Shown piece by piece: positions 8,040-15,066 of a stretch of 64,000 nucleotides of DNA (its first letter is position 1; each line of letters begins with the position of its first letter). Made by a program: the position numbers and the translations under genes. The notes beneath the pieces are model-generated. The model was not told where the DNA came from. It saw only the letters and a program-made list of their open reading frames with translations, and did not search any database. This DNA is from Microbacterium sp. USTB-Y (GTDB lineage Bacteria; Actinomycetota; Actinomycetes; Actinomycetales; Microbacteriaceae), in NCBI RefSeq assembly GCF_023703415.1, contig NZ_JAGMTU010000001.1:1-64000 (forward strand), written 5' to 3'.

Positions 8040-9152
8040 TCAGGGGATGAGCAGCGTGCGCAGCACGCCGCCCGCTTCGAGGTCGTCCAGGGCTTCGGCG
8101 GCCTCGCTCAGGGGCCGGCGGCCCGAGATGAGCGGGTCGAGCTTGAGCTGGCCGTCCATGTAGCGGTCGACCAGCGCGGGGATGTCGATGGACGGGCGCA
8201 CCGAGCCGTAGTTCGAGCCGAGGATGCGCTGGTCGGCCTCGGCGAGCGCCAGCGGCTCGAACGACGCCGTGGCACCCGTGGGGGGCAACCCCACGATCAC
8301 GGCGGCCCCGCCAAGACCGAGCATGCGGATCGCCTGCTCGGTCGTGAAGGTGCGCCCGATCGCGTCGAAGGCGTAGTCGACGCCGTCCGGGATCAGCGCG
8401 AACAGCTGCTCGACGGAGTCGCCCTTCGAGGCGTCGATGCGGTCGGTCGCACCGAACTGCAGGGCCATCGCGGTCTTCTCCGGCACGACGTCGATCGCGA
8501 TGATGCGCTCGGCACCGGCGAGCTTCGCGCCCTGCACCACGTTCAGGCCGACCCCGCCGCAGCCGATCACGGCGACGGTGGATCCGGGCTCCACAGCGGC
8601 GGTGTTGGTCACGGCGCCGACTCCCGTGGCGACCGCGCAGCCCACCACGGAGATCACGTCGAGCGGCGCATCGTCGCGCACCTTGATCGCGCCGGAGGCG
8701 GGCACGACGACCTCTTCGGCGAACGAGGAGACGCCGAGGTAGTGGTGCAGCGTCTCCCTCTCGCCGTGCTCGTCGGTCCGGCTCATCCGCGACGTGCCGT
8801 CGAAGAGCACGCCGTTCGGGGCGACCAGGGTCGCGACCTTCTGGCAGCGCGCCTCGTGCCCCTGCAGGCAGTAGCGGCACTCGCCGCACGGCGGCACCCA
8901 GCTGAGCACGACGTGGTCGCCGACGGCGAGCGAGGTCACGCCCTCGCCCAGCTCCACGACCGTGCCGGAGCCTTCGTGGCCCATCACCATCGGCACCGCG
9001 GCGTCCCAGTCGCCCTGACGCACGTGCAGGTCGGAATGGCACACGCCGGCGGCGGCGATCTTGACGCGCACCTCTCCCGCCTTGGGGGCCGCGAGCTCCA
9101 CATCGGTGAGCACGACCGGGGTCTGCGTGTCACGGAACACGACTGCCTTCAT
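8040..9152 (-). CDS. Zinc-dependent alcohol dehydrogenase (class III-like MDR family)
   Basis: The 370-residue protein is a medium-chain zinc dehydrogenase that interconverts alcohols and aldehydes with NAD(P). Catalytic zinc ligands are visible in GVCHSDLH and GHEGSG near residues 38-65 and in VVGCAVATGVG near 170; the structural zinc lobe has the cysteine cluster PCGECRYC plus a fourth Cys; the nucleotide loop is GCGGVGLNVVQGAKLAG. The third catalytic ligand being Cys and the overall layout resemble class III/mycothiol-dependent enzymes. GGAG lies 8 bases before the ATG. It starts next to, and divergent from, the PucR regulator gene, so it is likely under its control. Together with the aldehyde dehydrogenase at 10865 it would process an alcohol/aldehyde intermediate. 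Confidence 0.85.
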   Translation of the reverse strand: MKAVVFRDTQTPVVLTDVELAAPKAGEVRVKIAAAGVCHSDLHVRQGDWDAAVPMVMGHEGSGTVVELGEGVTSLAVGDHVVLSWVPPCGECRYCLQGHEARCQKVATLVAPNGVLFDGTSRMSRTDEHGERETLHHYLGVSSFAEEVVVPASGAIKVRDDAPLDVISVVGCAVATGVGAVTNTAAVEPGSTVAVIGCGGVGLNVVQGAKLAGAERIIAIDVVPEKTAMALQFGATDRIDASKGDSVEQLFALIPDGVDYAFDAIGRTFTTEQAIRMLGLGGAAVIVGLPPTGATASFEPLALAEADQRILGSNYGSVRPSIDIPALVDRYMDGQLKLDPLISGRRPLSEAAEALDDLEAGGVLRTLLIP

Positions 9153-9236
9153 GGCTTCTTCTCCTTTGAATGCCGCACACGAGAGCCGCGCGCATCAGAA
9201 CTACGGCGATGCTAGAGAGCCGCGTGCCGCTCTGTC

Positions 9237-9286
9237 ACTGTGCCAATCGTCGATATCTCGATTCGCTCACGGACACTTGGTACAGT
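9237..9286. promoter_or_regulatory. Candidate operator between pucR-type regulator and alcohol dehydrogenase
   Basis: Half-sites ACTGTGCCAA (9237-9246) and TTGGTACAGT (9277-9286) form an inverted repeat with one mismatch and a 30-base spacer, so the centres are 40 bp apart (about four helical turns). The right half-site ends 7 bases before the regulator's start codon. The divergent placement suggests autoregulation together with control of the alcohol dehydrogenase-permease transcript. Confidence 0.5.
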
Positions 9287-9292
9287 CACGTC

Positions 9293-10771
9293 ATGGCGCT
9301 CGACATCCAGACCGTCGCTCGTGCGGTGCGCGGGACCCTCATCGTCGGGCAGTTGCCGGGGCACATTCCGATCGACGGCCTGGCCCGACTGAGCGAGTAC
9401 GTGGTCGTCGCGAATCGGAACTTCGCGACGCTGCTGACCGGCGGGACGGACGAGCTGCACGATCGCCTCGCCCCCGGCTCGCCGACATCGGAGACCACCG
9501 TGCGCGGTGTGTTCGTCACCGACGACGACAGTGCACGGCTGCGCGCCGCGCTCACGGAGAACCGCATGACGGCGATCCTGGGCGCGCAGCTCCCCGGCGA
9601 GCCCGAGACCGCTGCGGGGACGGTGCCTCCCGCCGCGCTTCACGCCCAGCTGTCCGCGATCCTCTCCGAGGACCAGGCCGCTTCCGACCGGCTGGTGACG
9701 GCCGGCACCAAGGTGCTCACCCAGGTCGCCCGACGCGGTGGCGCCCCCGCGGTGATCGCCGAGCTCGCGCATCGCATCGACGGATGGGCGGTCCTCCTCG
9801 ACGCGCACGGCCAGATGATCACGAGCGCAGGAGCGGGCCGTCTGCACATCGACGATGCGACGGCGGTCGCCCTCGGCCGCCCGGTGCGCGTGCGGCATCC
9901 GGGGCTGCAGGTGCACCAGGTCGGATCCGACCGGGATCTCACCGGCTACCTCGTCATCGCCTCCCGTTCCAGCGTGACCAGCCGCAATCGCGATCTCGCA
10001 TCGCAGTCGGCGGCGCTCTTCGACCTGGTGCTGCGCACGCGCGACCCTTCGCTGACGGAGCGGCTGGGGCGCGAGGCGCTGATGGGAGTGCTGCTCGCGG
10101 GCGGGAGCGAGGCCGGGCGACTGCTGCGCCGGTGGGGCGTGCACGAGGCGGGCCTCACCGCCTTCCACCTGGGGACCCGGACCCGCACGATCGATCTCGA
10201 GCGTCTCACCGTGCGCTGGCTCGACGAACTGGGCGCCGAGCACATCTTCGTCGGCGGCGGCGGCCGGGTTCGCGGGTTCGTCCCGGATGCCCTGGCGGAC
10301 GAGCTCGCGGCCCGCGTCCAGGCGTTCACCCCGCTCGGAAGCGGCCGCGCGCACCTGGGGCTCGGGCTCCCCGCGTCGGTCGAGCTCCTCCGGCGCAGCG
10401 CGCTGCAGGCGAAGCAGGCCCTCGACACGGCGATCGAGGACGGACAGACGGTCCTGCGCTATTCGGAGCTGCCCACGGTCGAGCTCGTGCTGGACGCGAT
10501 GGGCGACGAGTCCTCGGCACAGCTGGCGGCCGTGCTCGACGGGCTCCGCGAACCTGACGGCGACCATGGAGTCCTGACCGACACGCTGCGCGTCTTCCTC
10601 GCAGAGCACGGCGCGCAACGCGCCACCGCGTCACGGCTCGGCATCCATCGCCAGACGCTGACCTCGCGCGTGCGGAGGATCGAGGAGCTGACCGGGCTGT
10701 CCCTGGACCGCGCCGACGACCGCGCGGCAGCCTGGCTCGCGCTGCGCGCACTCGGGCTCTCCACGCCGTGA
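9293..10771 (+). CDS. PucR-family transcriptional regulator
   Basis: The 492-residue protein has an N-terminal PucR-type sensor domain (about 1-130), a GAF/GGDEF-like middle region and a C-terminal HTH_30 DNA-binding domain at about 425-490 (FLAEHGAQRATASRLGIHRQ followed by a recognition helix and RRIEELTG). PucR proteins commonly control catabolic genes next to them in response to a metabolite. The ATG at 9293 is chosen because the conserved domain begins there; an upstream in-frame ATG at 9170 would run through the divergent promoter. No clear ribosome-binding site is present. It is divergent from the alcohol dehydrogenase and convergent with the aldehyde dehydrogenase, and is the best candidate regulator for the left-hand catabolic locus. 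Confidence 0.88.
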   Translation: MALDIQTVARAVRGTLIVGQLPGHIPIDGLARLSEYVVVANRNFATLLTGGTDELHDRLAPGSPTSETTVRGVFVTDDDSARLRAALTENRMTAILGAQLPGEPETAAGTVPPAALHAQLSAILSEDQAASDRLVTAGTKVLTQVARRGGAPAVIAELAHRIDGWAVLLDAHGQMITSAGAGRLHIDDATAVALGRPVRVRHPGLQVHQVGSDRDLTGYLVIASRSSVTSRNRDLASQSAALFDLVLRTRDPSLTERLGREALMGVLLAGGSEAGRLLRRWGVHEAGLTAFHLGTRTRTIDLERLTVRWLDELGAEHIFVGGGGRVRGFVPDALADELAARVQAFTPLGSGRAHLGLGLPASVELLRRSALQAKQALDTAIEDGQTVLRYSELPTVELVLDAMGDESSAQLAAVLDGLREPDGDHGVLTDTLRVFLAEHGAQRATASRLGIHRQTLTSRVRRIEELTGLSLDRADDRAAAWLALRALGLSTP

Positions 10772-10813
10772 ACCGGGGACCGGCGGACCCCAGCGGGCCC
10801 CGATGCGTGCGGG

Positions 10814-10837
10814 GCGCACCAGGGCCCGCCGGTGCGC
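10814..10837. terminator. Small hairpin between convergent genes
   Basis: GCGCACC (10814-10820) pairs with GGTGCGC (10831-10837) around a 10-base loop between the ends of the PucR regulator and aldehyde dehydrogenase genes. It may serve both transcripts; no T tract is present. Confidence 0.35.
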
Positions 10838-10864
10838 GAGCGGCCGTGGAGCCGGGAGGGACGG

Positions 10865-12241
10865 CTACTCGGCGACGAAGTAGAGCCGCTTGTTCGCGAA
10901 CTCGCCGATGCCGACCGGCCCCATCTCTCGTCCGAAACCGGAGCGCTTGACCCCGCCGAACGGGATGTCGGCCCCCTCCGCCGCGATGATGTTGACGTGG
11001 GCCATGCCGACCTCGAGTTTCGAGGCCACGCGGGCGGCACGGGCCTCGTCGGTCGAGAACACCGAGCCGCCCAGGCCGAGCGCACAGTCGTTCGCGAGGT
11101 CCAGTGCCTCCTCGTCGCTGTGCACCCGGTACACGGTGGCCACCGGCCCGAAGACCTCCTCGCGGTAGGAGTCGGAGTCACGCGGCACATCGACGAGCAC
11201 CGCGGGCGAGTAGTACGCGCCGGGACCATCCGACAGCACGCCGCCGGCGAGCAGGCGGGCACCCTCGGAAATCGCCTTCTTCACCTGGGCGTCCACCGTC
11301 TCTGCTGCGGCCCGGGTGGACAGCGGCGTGTACTCCCCCGCCCCCAGGTCCAGCTGGTCACCGGGCTTCAGGCCTTCGGCGAGCGAGATCAGCTCGGCGA
11401 CGAACTCGTCGTAGATGTCGTCCATGACGATGAGCCGCTTGTTCGAGTTGCAGACCTGACCACCGTTGTAGATGCGGTTCTCCCACGCCGTCCGGGCGAT
11501 CCCCGGCACATCGTCGGAATCGAGCACGACCATCGGGTCGATGCCGCCGAGCTCGAGCACGCACTTCTTCAGGTTCGCGCCCGCCTGGGCGCCGATGATC
11601 GCCCCCGCTCCTTCGGAACCGGTCAGGGAAACGCCCTGCACACGGGGATCCGCGATGATCGTCGCGATCTGCTCGTGCGAGGCGAACAGCGCCTGATACC
11701 CCCCGATCGGCACTCCCGCGGCCTCCATGATCTCCTGGATCAGCAGGTTGGACCGGGTGCAGATGTCCGCGTGCTTGAGCAGGATGGTATTGCCGAGTAC
11801 CAGGTTCGGCGCTGCGAAGCGGGCCACCTGGTAGTAGGGGAAGTTCCACGGCATGACGCCGAGCAGCGCGCCGATCGGCAGATGCTCGATGACGGCCTTG
11901 CCGGGAACCGAGCTCGGGATCTCGTAATCGGTGATGAGCCCGGGCCCGTGCACCCCGTAGTAGTCGATGATCGATGCGGCGAAGTCGACCTCCTCGAGCG
12001 CCAGGTCCGTCGACTTGCCCATCTCGAGCGAGATCGCACGCGCCAGCTCCTCCCGCCGCTCGGTGAAGATCTCCGCGATGCGCCGCACGATCCCCGCGCG
12101 GTCCTGGACGCTGCGATCACGCCATTCTCGATAGGCCGCGTCGGCAGCGGCGAGCTGCTGCTCGATCTGCCCATCGCTCGCCGACTCGAACGACTCGATG
12201 ATCTCGCCCGTCGCGGGGTTCTGAACTCGGTACTTCGCCAT
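10865..12241 (-). CDS. NAD(P)-dependent aldehyde dehydrogenase (succinate-semialdehyde dehydrogenase type)
   Basis: The 458-residue protein is an aldehyde dehydrogenase oxidising an aldehyde to the acid. The catalytic glutamate lies in LELGGIDP (most relatives have GGSDP) and the nucleophilic cysteine in GGQVCNSNK. Length and opening match the short succinate-semialdehyde dehydrogenases (GabD2-like). The ATG at 12241 is chosen over a further upstream start because GGAG precedes it by 8 bases and the family begins at this point. It is a single-gene transcript, preceded by a 34-bp dyad. With the class III aminotransferase it would complete an amine to aldehyde to acid sequence. Specificity is inferred from length and context. 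Confidence 0.87.
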   Translation of the reverse strand: MAKYRVQNPATGEIIESFESASDGQIEQQLAAADAAYREWRDRSVQDRAGIVRRIAEIFTERREELARAISLEMGKSTDLALEEVDFAASIIDYYGVHGPGLITDYEIPSSVPGKAVIEHLPIGALLGVMPWNFPYYQVARFAAPNLVLGNTILLKHADICTRSNLLIQEIMEAAGVPIGGYQALFASHEQIATIIADPRVQGVSLTGSEGAGAIIGAQAGANLKKCVLELGGIDPMVVLDSDDVPGIARTAWENRIYNGGQVCNSNKRLIVMDDIYDEFVAELISLAEGLKPGDQLDLGAGEYTPLSTRAAAETVDAQVKKAISEGARLLAGGVLSDGPGAYYSPAVLVDVPRDSDSYREEVFGPVATVYRVHSDEEALDLANDCALGLGGSVFSTDEARAARVASKLEVGMAHVNIIAAEGADIPFGGVKRSGFGREMGPVGIGEFANKRLYFVAE

Positions 12242-12336
12242 GGTTCTGCTCCTGTCTTCCTCGGGTCCGCTCTCGGGCCGGCTCGGGGCCCGGCGCAGAC
12301 TCCGCGCCGAGGGACGCACGATCGTCGACATCGACT

Positions 12337-12370
12337 CTTCGCTATGCGGAATCTGCTTCGCATCACGAAG
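12337..12370 (-). promoter_or_regulatory. Nested 34-bp dyad upstream of the aldehyde dehydrogenase
   Basis: Outer arms CTTCG/CGAAG and inner arms ATGCG/CGCAT share one centre, with 2-base gaps between inner and outer arms. The element lies about 96 bases upstream of the aldehyde dehydrogenase start and looks like an operator for a dimeric regulator. Confidence 0.5.
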
Positions 12371-12666
12371 TCTAGGCGATGTGCACCGACAGAGGAAGCG
12401 CTACTCGATGCGGAGGGTGGTGGCGCGGATCACGGCCGCCAGGTCCGCGGAGCGGCGGGTGCGGCCCGGCGGGGCACGCGTCGCTTCGGCCGATCAGCCT
12501 GTCCCCGGACAGGCGGTCGCGCGCCTGACGGCCGCCGCCGCGCCCGACGCGCCATACCCTGACCCGACCTCGGCGGGATCCGGAAGATCAGCCGCGCGTA
12601 CTCCAGGGGCGCGGCGAGGCAGGAGCACAGCCCCCGGACCGCCCGTCCGATGACCCGCGAACCGTG
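12371..12666 (-). other. Gene-free stretch with a possible decayed coding remnant
   Basis: No intact gene is present. Read on the minus strand, two short segments have the high third-position GC expected of coding sequence but lie in different frames: one around 12560-12660 (contains APLEYARLIFRIPP) and one ending at a TAG at 12401-12403 (contains RSADLAAVIRATTLRIE). Stop codons and frame changes separate them. This may be a frameshifted pseudogene, or chance in GC-rich DNA. A tight 7-bp dyad (CCTGTCC/GGACAGG) lies at 12498-12513. Confidence 0.25.
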
Positions 12667-12706
12667 AGCCCGTCGCCGTCGATACCCGCATCGACGGCGA
12701 CGGGCT
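12667..12706. terminator. Strong hairpin, 17-bp stem
   Basis: A perfect 17-bp inverted repeat (12667-12683 with 12690-12706) with a 6-base loop. It lies 89 bases beyond the tetR stop codon on the minus strand and is the likely terminator of that gene. Confidence 0.6.
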
Positions 12707-12720
12707 GCAGTCCCCAGCGC

Positions 12721-12736
12721 GTAGACGATCGTCTAC
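12721..12736. promoter_or_regulatory. Perfect 16-bp palindrome, TetR-type operator candidate
   Basis: GTAGACGATCGTCTAC is a perfect palindrome of the size and shape bound by TetR-family repressors. It lies 59 bases past the 3' end of the tetR-type gene (stop at 12795), not at that gene's promoter, and no intact gene is downstream in either direction within reach. Confidence 0.5.
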
Positions 12737-12794
12737 ACTTCCCCGCGAGCGAGGCTAGCACGACGGCGCGCACGGATCGAGCGGGGACGCAGGC

Positions 12795-13424
12795 TCAGGC
12801 TCCGAGACGCCGGATCACATCCGCCACGACCTCGCCGGAATCCGGGATCCCGATCCCGGTGAGCGCGGCCTGCACGAAGAGAAGTTCGCGTTGAGGTCCG
12901 AAATCCTCGGTGAACCGTGCCGAGGAGAGGAACCCCGTCAGCAGCACGACGAGGAACTGCACCGCCTCCTCGACGGGACAGACGAGGGGGCACCCCTCCT
13001 CCCGAACCGCTGCGGTCAGGGGGGCGCGCAGCACGTCCGCGACCATGCGACGCAGCGGCAGGACCCGGCGAGCATCGATCGCCGGGTCCTGCGCGAGAAG
13101 GACCGCCGCCGCGAACACGGGGTCGGTGCGCCAGGCCGCGGAGATCCCGCCGATCGCGAAGATGCAGGCGCGGATGGAACTCGCGGGGAACGCGTCCTGC
13201 GCGGCGCGCAGGATTCCGGGTCCCCGGCGCACGGCTTCGGCGATGATCGCCTCGACGAGATCGTCCTTCGTCGGGAAGTGGCGACTGAACGCGCCCTTCG
13301 TGAGTCCGATCCGCTCCGCCGTCCGGGACAGCGACGCCGCGGTGTAGCCGCGTGCGACGATCTCCTCGGCTGCGGCGACCAGGAGCTTCGCCCGTGTCGC
13401 GTCCGCCGCCGCTCCCGGGTTCAT
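12795..13424 (-). CDS. TetR-family transcriptional regulator
   Basis: A 209-residue regulator. The N-terminal TetR helix-turn-helix spans about residues 10-57 (AAEEIVARGYTAASLSRTAE, then GLTKGAFSRHFPTKDDLVEA). The C-terminal half is a helical ligand-binding domain rich in hydrophobic residues and carries a CPLVCP segment near residue 155. The start at 13424 is chosen because the conserved DNA-binding domain begins just inside it; the ribosome-binding site is weak. It is a single-gene unit between the XRE-cupin gene and the gene-free region. A palindromic operator candidate lies just past its 3' end rather than at its promoter. Its target is unknown. Confidence 0.85.
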   Translation of the reverse strand: MNPGAAADATRAKLLVAAAEEIVARGYTAASLSRTAERIGLTKGAFSRHFPTKDDLVEAIIAEAVRRGPGILRAAQDAFPASSIRACIFAIGGISAAWRTDPVFAAAVLLAQDPAIDARRVLPLRRMVADVLRAPLTAAVREEGCPLVCPVEEAVQFLVVLLTGFLSSARFTEDFGPQRELLFVQAALTGIGIPDSGEVVADVIRRLGA

Positions 13425-13464
13425 GGCCTCAGGATACCGAGCGAGGCGCGAGCCGCCGAGGGGA

Positions 13465-14025
13465 TCATGCGGGATCGGCGACGTGCGTGTGCATCCGGAC
13501 GCCTTCGTCGTTGAAGATGCTGATGATCTGGGCCGGACGCCCGCCTGCCGCGGACATCGCATGCGGCGTGCGGGTGTCGAACTCGGCAGCCTCCCCGCGA
13601 CCGAGGATGAGATCCTGCGCGCCGAGCCGGAGACGCAGCCGTCCCGAGATCACGGAGAACCACTCGTAGCCGTCGTGCACGCGCAGCGCAGGGAGCCGGC
13701 CCGTCGGCGGGTAGGTGATCCGGTAGGTGTGCACGGGAGACCCCTCCGGTGAGAGCGGGACGATGACGAGTCCGTCGCGGCGGATCTCCGAGCGGCGGAT
13801 GCGAGGGTCCGGGGTCTCATCGGGCAGGAGGACGTCGAGCCGGATGCCCAGGCGCCGGGTCAGCGGCAGCAGCAGCTCCAGACTCGCCTGGCGTTTTCCC
13901 GACTCCAGGCGGGACAGCGTGCTGGCCGACATCTCGGCCTTCTCCGCCAGCTCGTCGAGCGTCCAGCCGCGGGCACGGCGAGCCGCCCGCAGCCGCGGTC
14001 CCACCTGCGCGAGCTCGTCGTCCAT
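13465..14025 (-). CDS. XRE-family regulator with C-terminal cupin domain
   Basis: The 186-residue protein has an N-terminal HTH_3 domain (about 8-65, with LDELAEKAEMSASTLSRLES) and a cupin ligand-binding domain (about 100-175, with YEWFSVISGRLRLRLG). This architecture is shared with many small-molecule-responsive repressors. AGGGA precedes the ATG. The gene is divergent from the thioredoxin-reductase-like oxidoreductase, with 69 bases between start codons, and probably controls it. Two CCATGG sites in that gap may be the operator. Confidence 0.9.
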   Translation of the reverse strand: MDDELAQVGPRLRAARRARGWTLDELAEKAEMSASTLSRLESGKRQASLELLLPLTRRLGIRLDVLLPDETPDPRIRRSEIRRDGLVIVPLSPEGSPVHTYRITYPPTGRLPALRVHDGYEWFSVISGRLRLRLGAQDLILGRGEAAEFDTRTPHAMSAAGGRPAQIISIFNDEGVRMHTHVADPA

Positions 14026-14079
14026 GGCGTTCCCTCTCTTGCTGAATCTGCAAAGTCACTTGCGCTTCTGTGATCCTAC

Positions 14080-14098
14080 CCATGGACTGGACCCATGG
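14080..14098. promoter_or_regulatory. Candidate operator for the XRE-cupin regulator
   Basis: Two CCATGG hexamers (14080-14085 and 14093-14098) are 7 bases apart; each is palindromic, and the second contains the ATG of the oxidoreductase gene. Binding here would block transcription or translation start. Confidence 0.35.
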
Positions 14099-15066
14099 AA
14101 GCACTGAACTCCCCCTCCTCGTGCTGGGATGCGATCGTCATCGGCGGCGGAGCGGCCGGCCTCTCCGCCGCCCTCCTGCTCGGACGGGCGAGACGCCGCA
14201 CGCTGGTCGTCGATGCCGGCGAGCCCCGCAACCGCTTTGCGGCGCACATGCACGGCGTCCTCGGCAACGAGGGGACTCCCCCGCTGGATCTCGTGCGGCG
14301 CGGCAGGGCGGAGGCCGGGGCCTACGGCGTCGCGTTCCGCGAGGCCGCGGTGGCGATGGTGAGCGAGGACGGAGACCGCCTCGCGGTCGTCCTCGACGAC
14401 GGCAACGAGGAGAGCACCCGCGCGATCGTGGTCGCCAGCGGGATCAGCGACGACCTCGCCGCGATCCCCGGGCTCGCAGAGCGCTGGGGCACGAGCGTGC
14501 TGCACTGCCCGTACTGCCACGGCTGGGAGGTGCGCGACCGTCGTCTTGCCGTGCTCGCCAGCTCGCCCGCGTCCCTGCATCAGGCGAAGATGGTGCGGCA
14601 ATGGAGCGACCAGGTCGTCCTCTTCTCGGCCGGGCTCGGCGCGCTCGACACCGAGGAGGAGCGCCTGCTGCGCTCCCGCGGCGTGGAGATCGTCTCGTCG
14701 CCGGCGGTCGAGGTGATCGGCGACGGGACCGCGGTCTCGGCGATCCGCACCGCCGACGGCGTGGAGCACTCCGTCGACGCGGTGTTCACCGGCGGCCGGC
14801 CGGTGCCGCACGACGGATTCCTGGGCGACCTCGGGCTCGCCCGCGTGGAGTTCCCGTCGGGGCTCGGATCCTTCCTCGAGGTGGACGCGACCGGGAGGAC
14901 GTCGCACGCGCGCATCTGGGCGGCGGGCAATGTCGTGAACCCCATGGCGACGGTCCCGATGGCGATCGGCGCGGGCGCGATGGCCGGGGCCGCAGTCAAC
15001 GGGGCGCTCGTCGAGGAGGACTTCCGGCTCGCGGACGAGGCCCGGCTCAGCCCAGCTGCTCGGTGA
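14095..15066 (+). CDS. Thioredoxin-reductase-like FAD/NAD(P) oxidoreductase
   Basis: The 323-residue protein has an FAD-binding Rossmann motif near the start (AIVIGGGAAGLSAALLLGRA), an ATG-like FAD motif at AAGNVVNPMA near residue 280, and a redox-active CxxC pair in LHCPYCHGWE near residue 140. This is the layout of the small thioredoxin-reductase-like enzymes found next to XRE-cupin regulators in actinobacteria. The NADPH domain glycine motif is weak (VLASSPASLHQAK instead of GxGxxA), so NADPH use is uncertain. Its role is probably thiol or small-molecule redox. Its 3' end overlaps the convergent ABC-F gene by 20 bases. Confidence 0.82.
   Translation: MEALNSPSSCWDAIVIGGGAAGLSAALLLGRARRRTLVVDAGEPRNRFAAHMHGVLGNEGTPPLDLVRRGRAEAGAYGVAFREAAVAMVSEDGDRLAVVLDDGNEESTRAIVVASGISDDLAAIPGLAERWGTSVLHCPYCHGWEVRDRRLAVLASSPASLHQAKMVRQWSDQVVLFSAGLGALDTEEERLLRSRGVEIVSSPAVEVIGDGTAVSAIRTADGVEHSVDAVFTGGRPVPHDGFLGDLGLARVEFPSGLGSFLEVDATGRTSHARIWAAGNVVNPMATVPMAIGAGAMAGAAVNGALVEEDFRLADEARLSPAAR

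Noticed and set aside
9170..9292. Upstream start for the PucR-type regulator at 9170
   Set aside because: It would add 41 residues encoded across the divergent promoter and operator and has no family similarity.
13465..14025. XRE-cupin protein as a PuuR-like regulator of the amine locus
   Set aside because: The domain layout is similar, but the gene is divergent from the thioredoxin-reductase-like gene and is far from the amine genes; the PucR-type protein is better placed.
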